NCBI GenBank assembly: GCA_016938515.1
Contig: JAFGUM010000196.1
Location: 1-13,921 of the forward strand
Length of the DNA: 13,921 bases
Reading direction: 5' to 3'
Source of the DNA: Spirochaetales bacterium
Lineage (GTDB): Bacteria; Spirochaetota; Spirochaetia; Treponematales; UBA12059
Shown: positions 12,572 to 13,921 of the stretch, piece by piece
How positions within the stretch are numbered: position 1 is the stretch's first letter
Layout of the letters: each line of letters begins with the position of its first letter
The notes under the pieces: model-generated
What the model was told of the DNA's origin: nothing
Database searches by the model: none
Seen by the model: only the letters and a program-made list of their open reading frames with translations
Position numbers and translations under genes: made by a program

Positions 12572-13921
12572 TCATGCGAAGAACTCTGATAGCTTTCTGT
12601 ACAACGAACCGACTATTTCCTTCTGGGCAGGTGTCGCGGTTTCGGAAATCTCATCGACGAGCGTTTCCAGACTCGCGACGCTCTCGTTGAGCGCTGTGTG
12701 AAAGCCCCGTGATACACGGAACCAATACGAGCCCGAAGTATCCGTAAACAGGGCAACAAAGCCCAGTTCGGGGTTTTTAGGTTTCCAATACGATGCCTGG
12801 AGCACGTGTGGCAGTACCGTAACGAGACTTTCGAGATCCTCGAATGAGCTGAAGTGCTTGTTTCGGGGCCACGTTTTCTTGAGGTCGTTTGCCGGGTCAA
12901 GCCAGTGCGCAACTCGCAGTATCGTTTCCAGCTTCTCACCGTCCATAAGGCGGTTATGGCCCACCGCCAGTACGCCAAGCATCCCCTTGTACGCAAAAGC
13001 GGCGTCTGCGGACAGTCCTTCTCTGGCTCGTTCGAACGTCTCCCAGGTAAGAACTGCTTTCTTTCGTTTTTTTACGGTTACGAGATCAAAAACCTCGCCA
13101 CCTATTTTTACACGATTGGTAAAATCCCTGGGCTCATCACGCTTTTCGTGTTCCATCGAGGAAACGCGGCGTGCTCGGGATGCATCCACTGTCCTGGCGT
13201 TTTGAGCGGGAGCAGCGTTCGCCCGGTGCCCGAGTAACGCATCGGCGACTATCGGCGATATCCTGGCGAGCATGCGCTTCTGGAGTGGTGAAACGCTCAT
13301 AGCGTACATTCTGGTTGTTCGTACTATCTCTCCGGCGACGATAAAATCGGGGTTCTCCTTGAACATGACGGAACTGGGATGTATTTGCACTCGCTCTGCC
13401 ATCAACGTGCTGAACGTTCCCCTGTCCTGCCTGGCGCAGACAAACTGAATGAGGCCACGGCTCACCGCGCACAGGTAGTCATCGACTGGCCCACCGGATG
13501 TTATCGGCATGCCCAGGTCGTGTACGATAAGTTCTATCTGCTCTTTAATTCGGACTATTTCGAGAAGGGTTCTCTCGTCGAGGTACGAGCGCTCACAGAA
13601 TTTGCCTTTGTGCTTCGCTTCGCCAAAAGCACGGAACATCTTCAAATACGAAACAAAGTCACCAGAGGGATCCCTGAATGCGTGATGAGCACGCCTTGCT
13701 TCAAGTTCTTCGCCAGGCGGCAGTACGTACGGGCTCTGCGTAGAAAGGAAAGAAGCGGCTATGATGACTTCTTCTACGACGTCGGGGTATTTTAAAATAG
13801 CCTCAACTATCATGCGCGACAGCCGTGGCAGTAAGGGGAAGGCGCACATCATCTGTCCGACTCGTGATAGCGTTCTGTCGGGCTCAAACGCTTCTAGCAG
13901 CTTGAGTACCTCCATGGCTCC
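12572..13921 (-). CDS. hrpA: HrpA-like DEAH-box RNA helicase, C-terminal part
   Basis: The gene runs off the right edge; 449 C-terminal residues are visible and the helicase core with its DEAH box is outside. The visible part starts in the helicase-associated (HA2) domain: GAMEVLKLLEAFEPDRTLSR, then FPLLPRLSRMIVEA. Next comes the OB-fold-like region VQIHPSSVMF followed by NPDFIVAGEIVRTTRMYAMS, very like HrpA/DHX proteins. After about residue 230 a long region of some 215 residues departs from the E. coli pattern, with a basic linker (RARRVSSMEHEKRDEPRD) and a folded-looking segment (VLTWETFERAREGLSADAAF). HrpA unwinds RNA and, in E. coli, rescues collided ribosomes; the role here is inferred by homology. 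The gene converges on trmB across a 183-bp gap. Confidence 0.85.
   Translation of the reverse strand, partial: GAMEVLKLLEAFEPDRTLSRVGQMMCAFPLLPRLSRMIVEAILKYPDVVEEVIIAASFLSTQSPYVLPPGEELEARRAHHAFRDPSGDFVSYLKMFRAFGEAKHKGKFCERSYLDERTLLEIVRIKEQIELIVHDLGMPITSGGPVDDYLCAVSRGLIQFVCARQDRGTFSTLMAERVQIHPSSVMFKENPDFIVAGEIVRTTRMYAMSVSPLQKRMLARISPIVADALLGHRANAAPAQNARTVDASRARRVSSMEHEKRDEPRDFTNRVKIGGEVFDLVTVKKRKKAVLTWETFERAREGLSADAAFAYKGMLGVLAVGHNRLMDGEKLETILRVAHWLDPANDLKKTWPRNKHFSSFEDLESLVTVLPHVLQASYWKPKNPELGFVALFTDTSGSYWFRVSRGFHTALNESVASLETLVDEISETATPAQKEIVGSLYRKLSEFFA

Noticed and set aside
12453..12701. Plus-strand open frame of 82 codons starting in the hairpin-rich gap
   Set aside because: It has no ribosome-binding site, its start is made of the GCAA-periodic sequence and its second half is antisense to the hrpA-like gene.
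1..13921. CRISPR array, insertion sequence, prophage or defence island
   Set aside because: No regularly spaced repeats, transposase, integrase or phage genes were seen; the gene content is housekeeping throughout.

Overview
The window is ordinary chromosomal core DNA of roughly 54% G+C (estimated by eye). It looks like a member of the Spirochaetales (Treponema/Spirochaeta group). The main reason is gene order. A cdsA-dxr-rseP run followed by a small CpXC zinc-ribbon protein, and a separate rpsF-ssb-rpsR-rplI-dnaB operon, both resemble arrangements I remember from Treponema pallidum. I could not run a search to confirm this. No mobile element, prophage, CRISPR array, tRNA or rRNA was seen, and almost every base is in a gene or a short junction.

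Layout. Bases 1-3694 (+ strand) hold an envelope and isoprenoid cluster: the 3' end of cdsA (CDP-diacylglycerol synthase), dxr (MEP pathway), rseP (site-2 protease) and the CpXC protein. They are tightly packed, and dxr and rseP overlap by 4 nt. It converges on a long minus-strand operon, 8161 down to 4098: rpsF, ssb, rpsR, a DUF2232-type membrane protein, rplI and dnaB. Behind it, with a possible promoter of its own, is a small ComFB-family protein (3710-4006). The rpsF operon has a good promoter at 8271-8300 and a structured leader of about 100 nt, which may be an S6:S18-type autoregulatory element. Divergent to it is a 157-residue protein of unknown function whose gene overlaps the 3' end of coaX (minus strand) by 13 bp. 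coaX (type III pantothenate kinase) is divergent from a plus-strand operon of hisS, a putative lipoprotein and trmB, which overlap by 4 and 25 nt. trmB converges on the 3' part of an HrpA-like DEAH helicase gene (12572-13921, minus). The 183-bp gap between them carries three strong hairpins.

The genes serve translation (S6, S18, L9, HisS, TrmB), replication (DnaB, SSB), cofactor and lipid supply (CoaX, Dxr, CdsA) and envelope proteolysis (RseP). No obviously new multi-gene system is present. The items most worth a second look are the rpsF promoter and leader, the ComFB-like protein behind dnaB, the long C-terminal region of the HrpA-like helicase, the hairpin cluster after trmB, the unknown lipoprotein between hisS and trmB, and promoters placed so that two genes could be transcribed without leaders.
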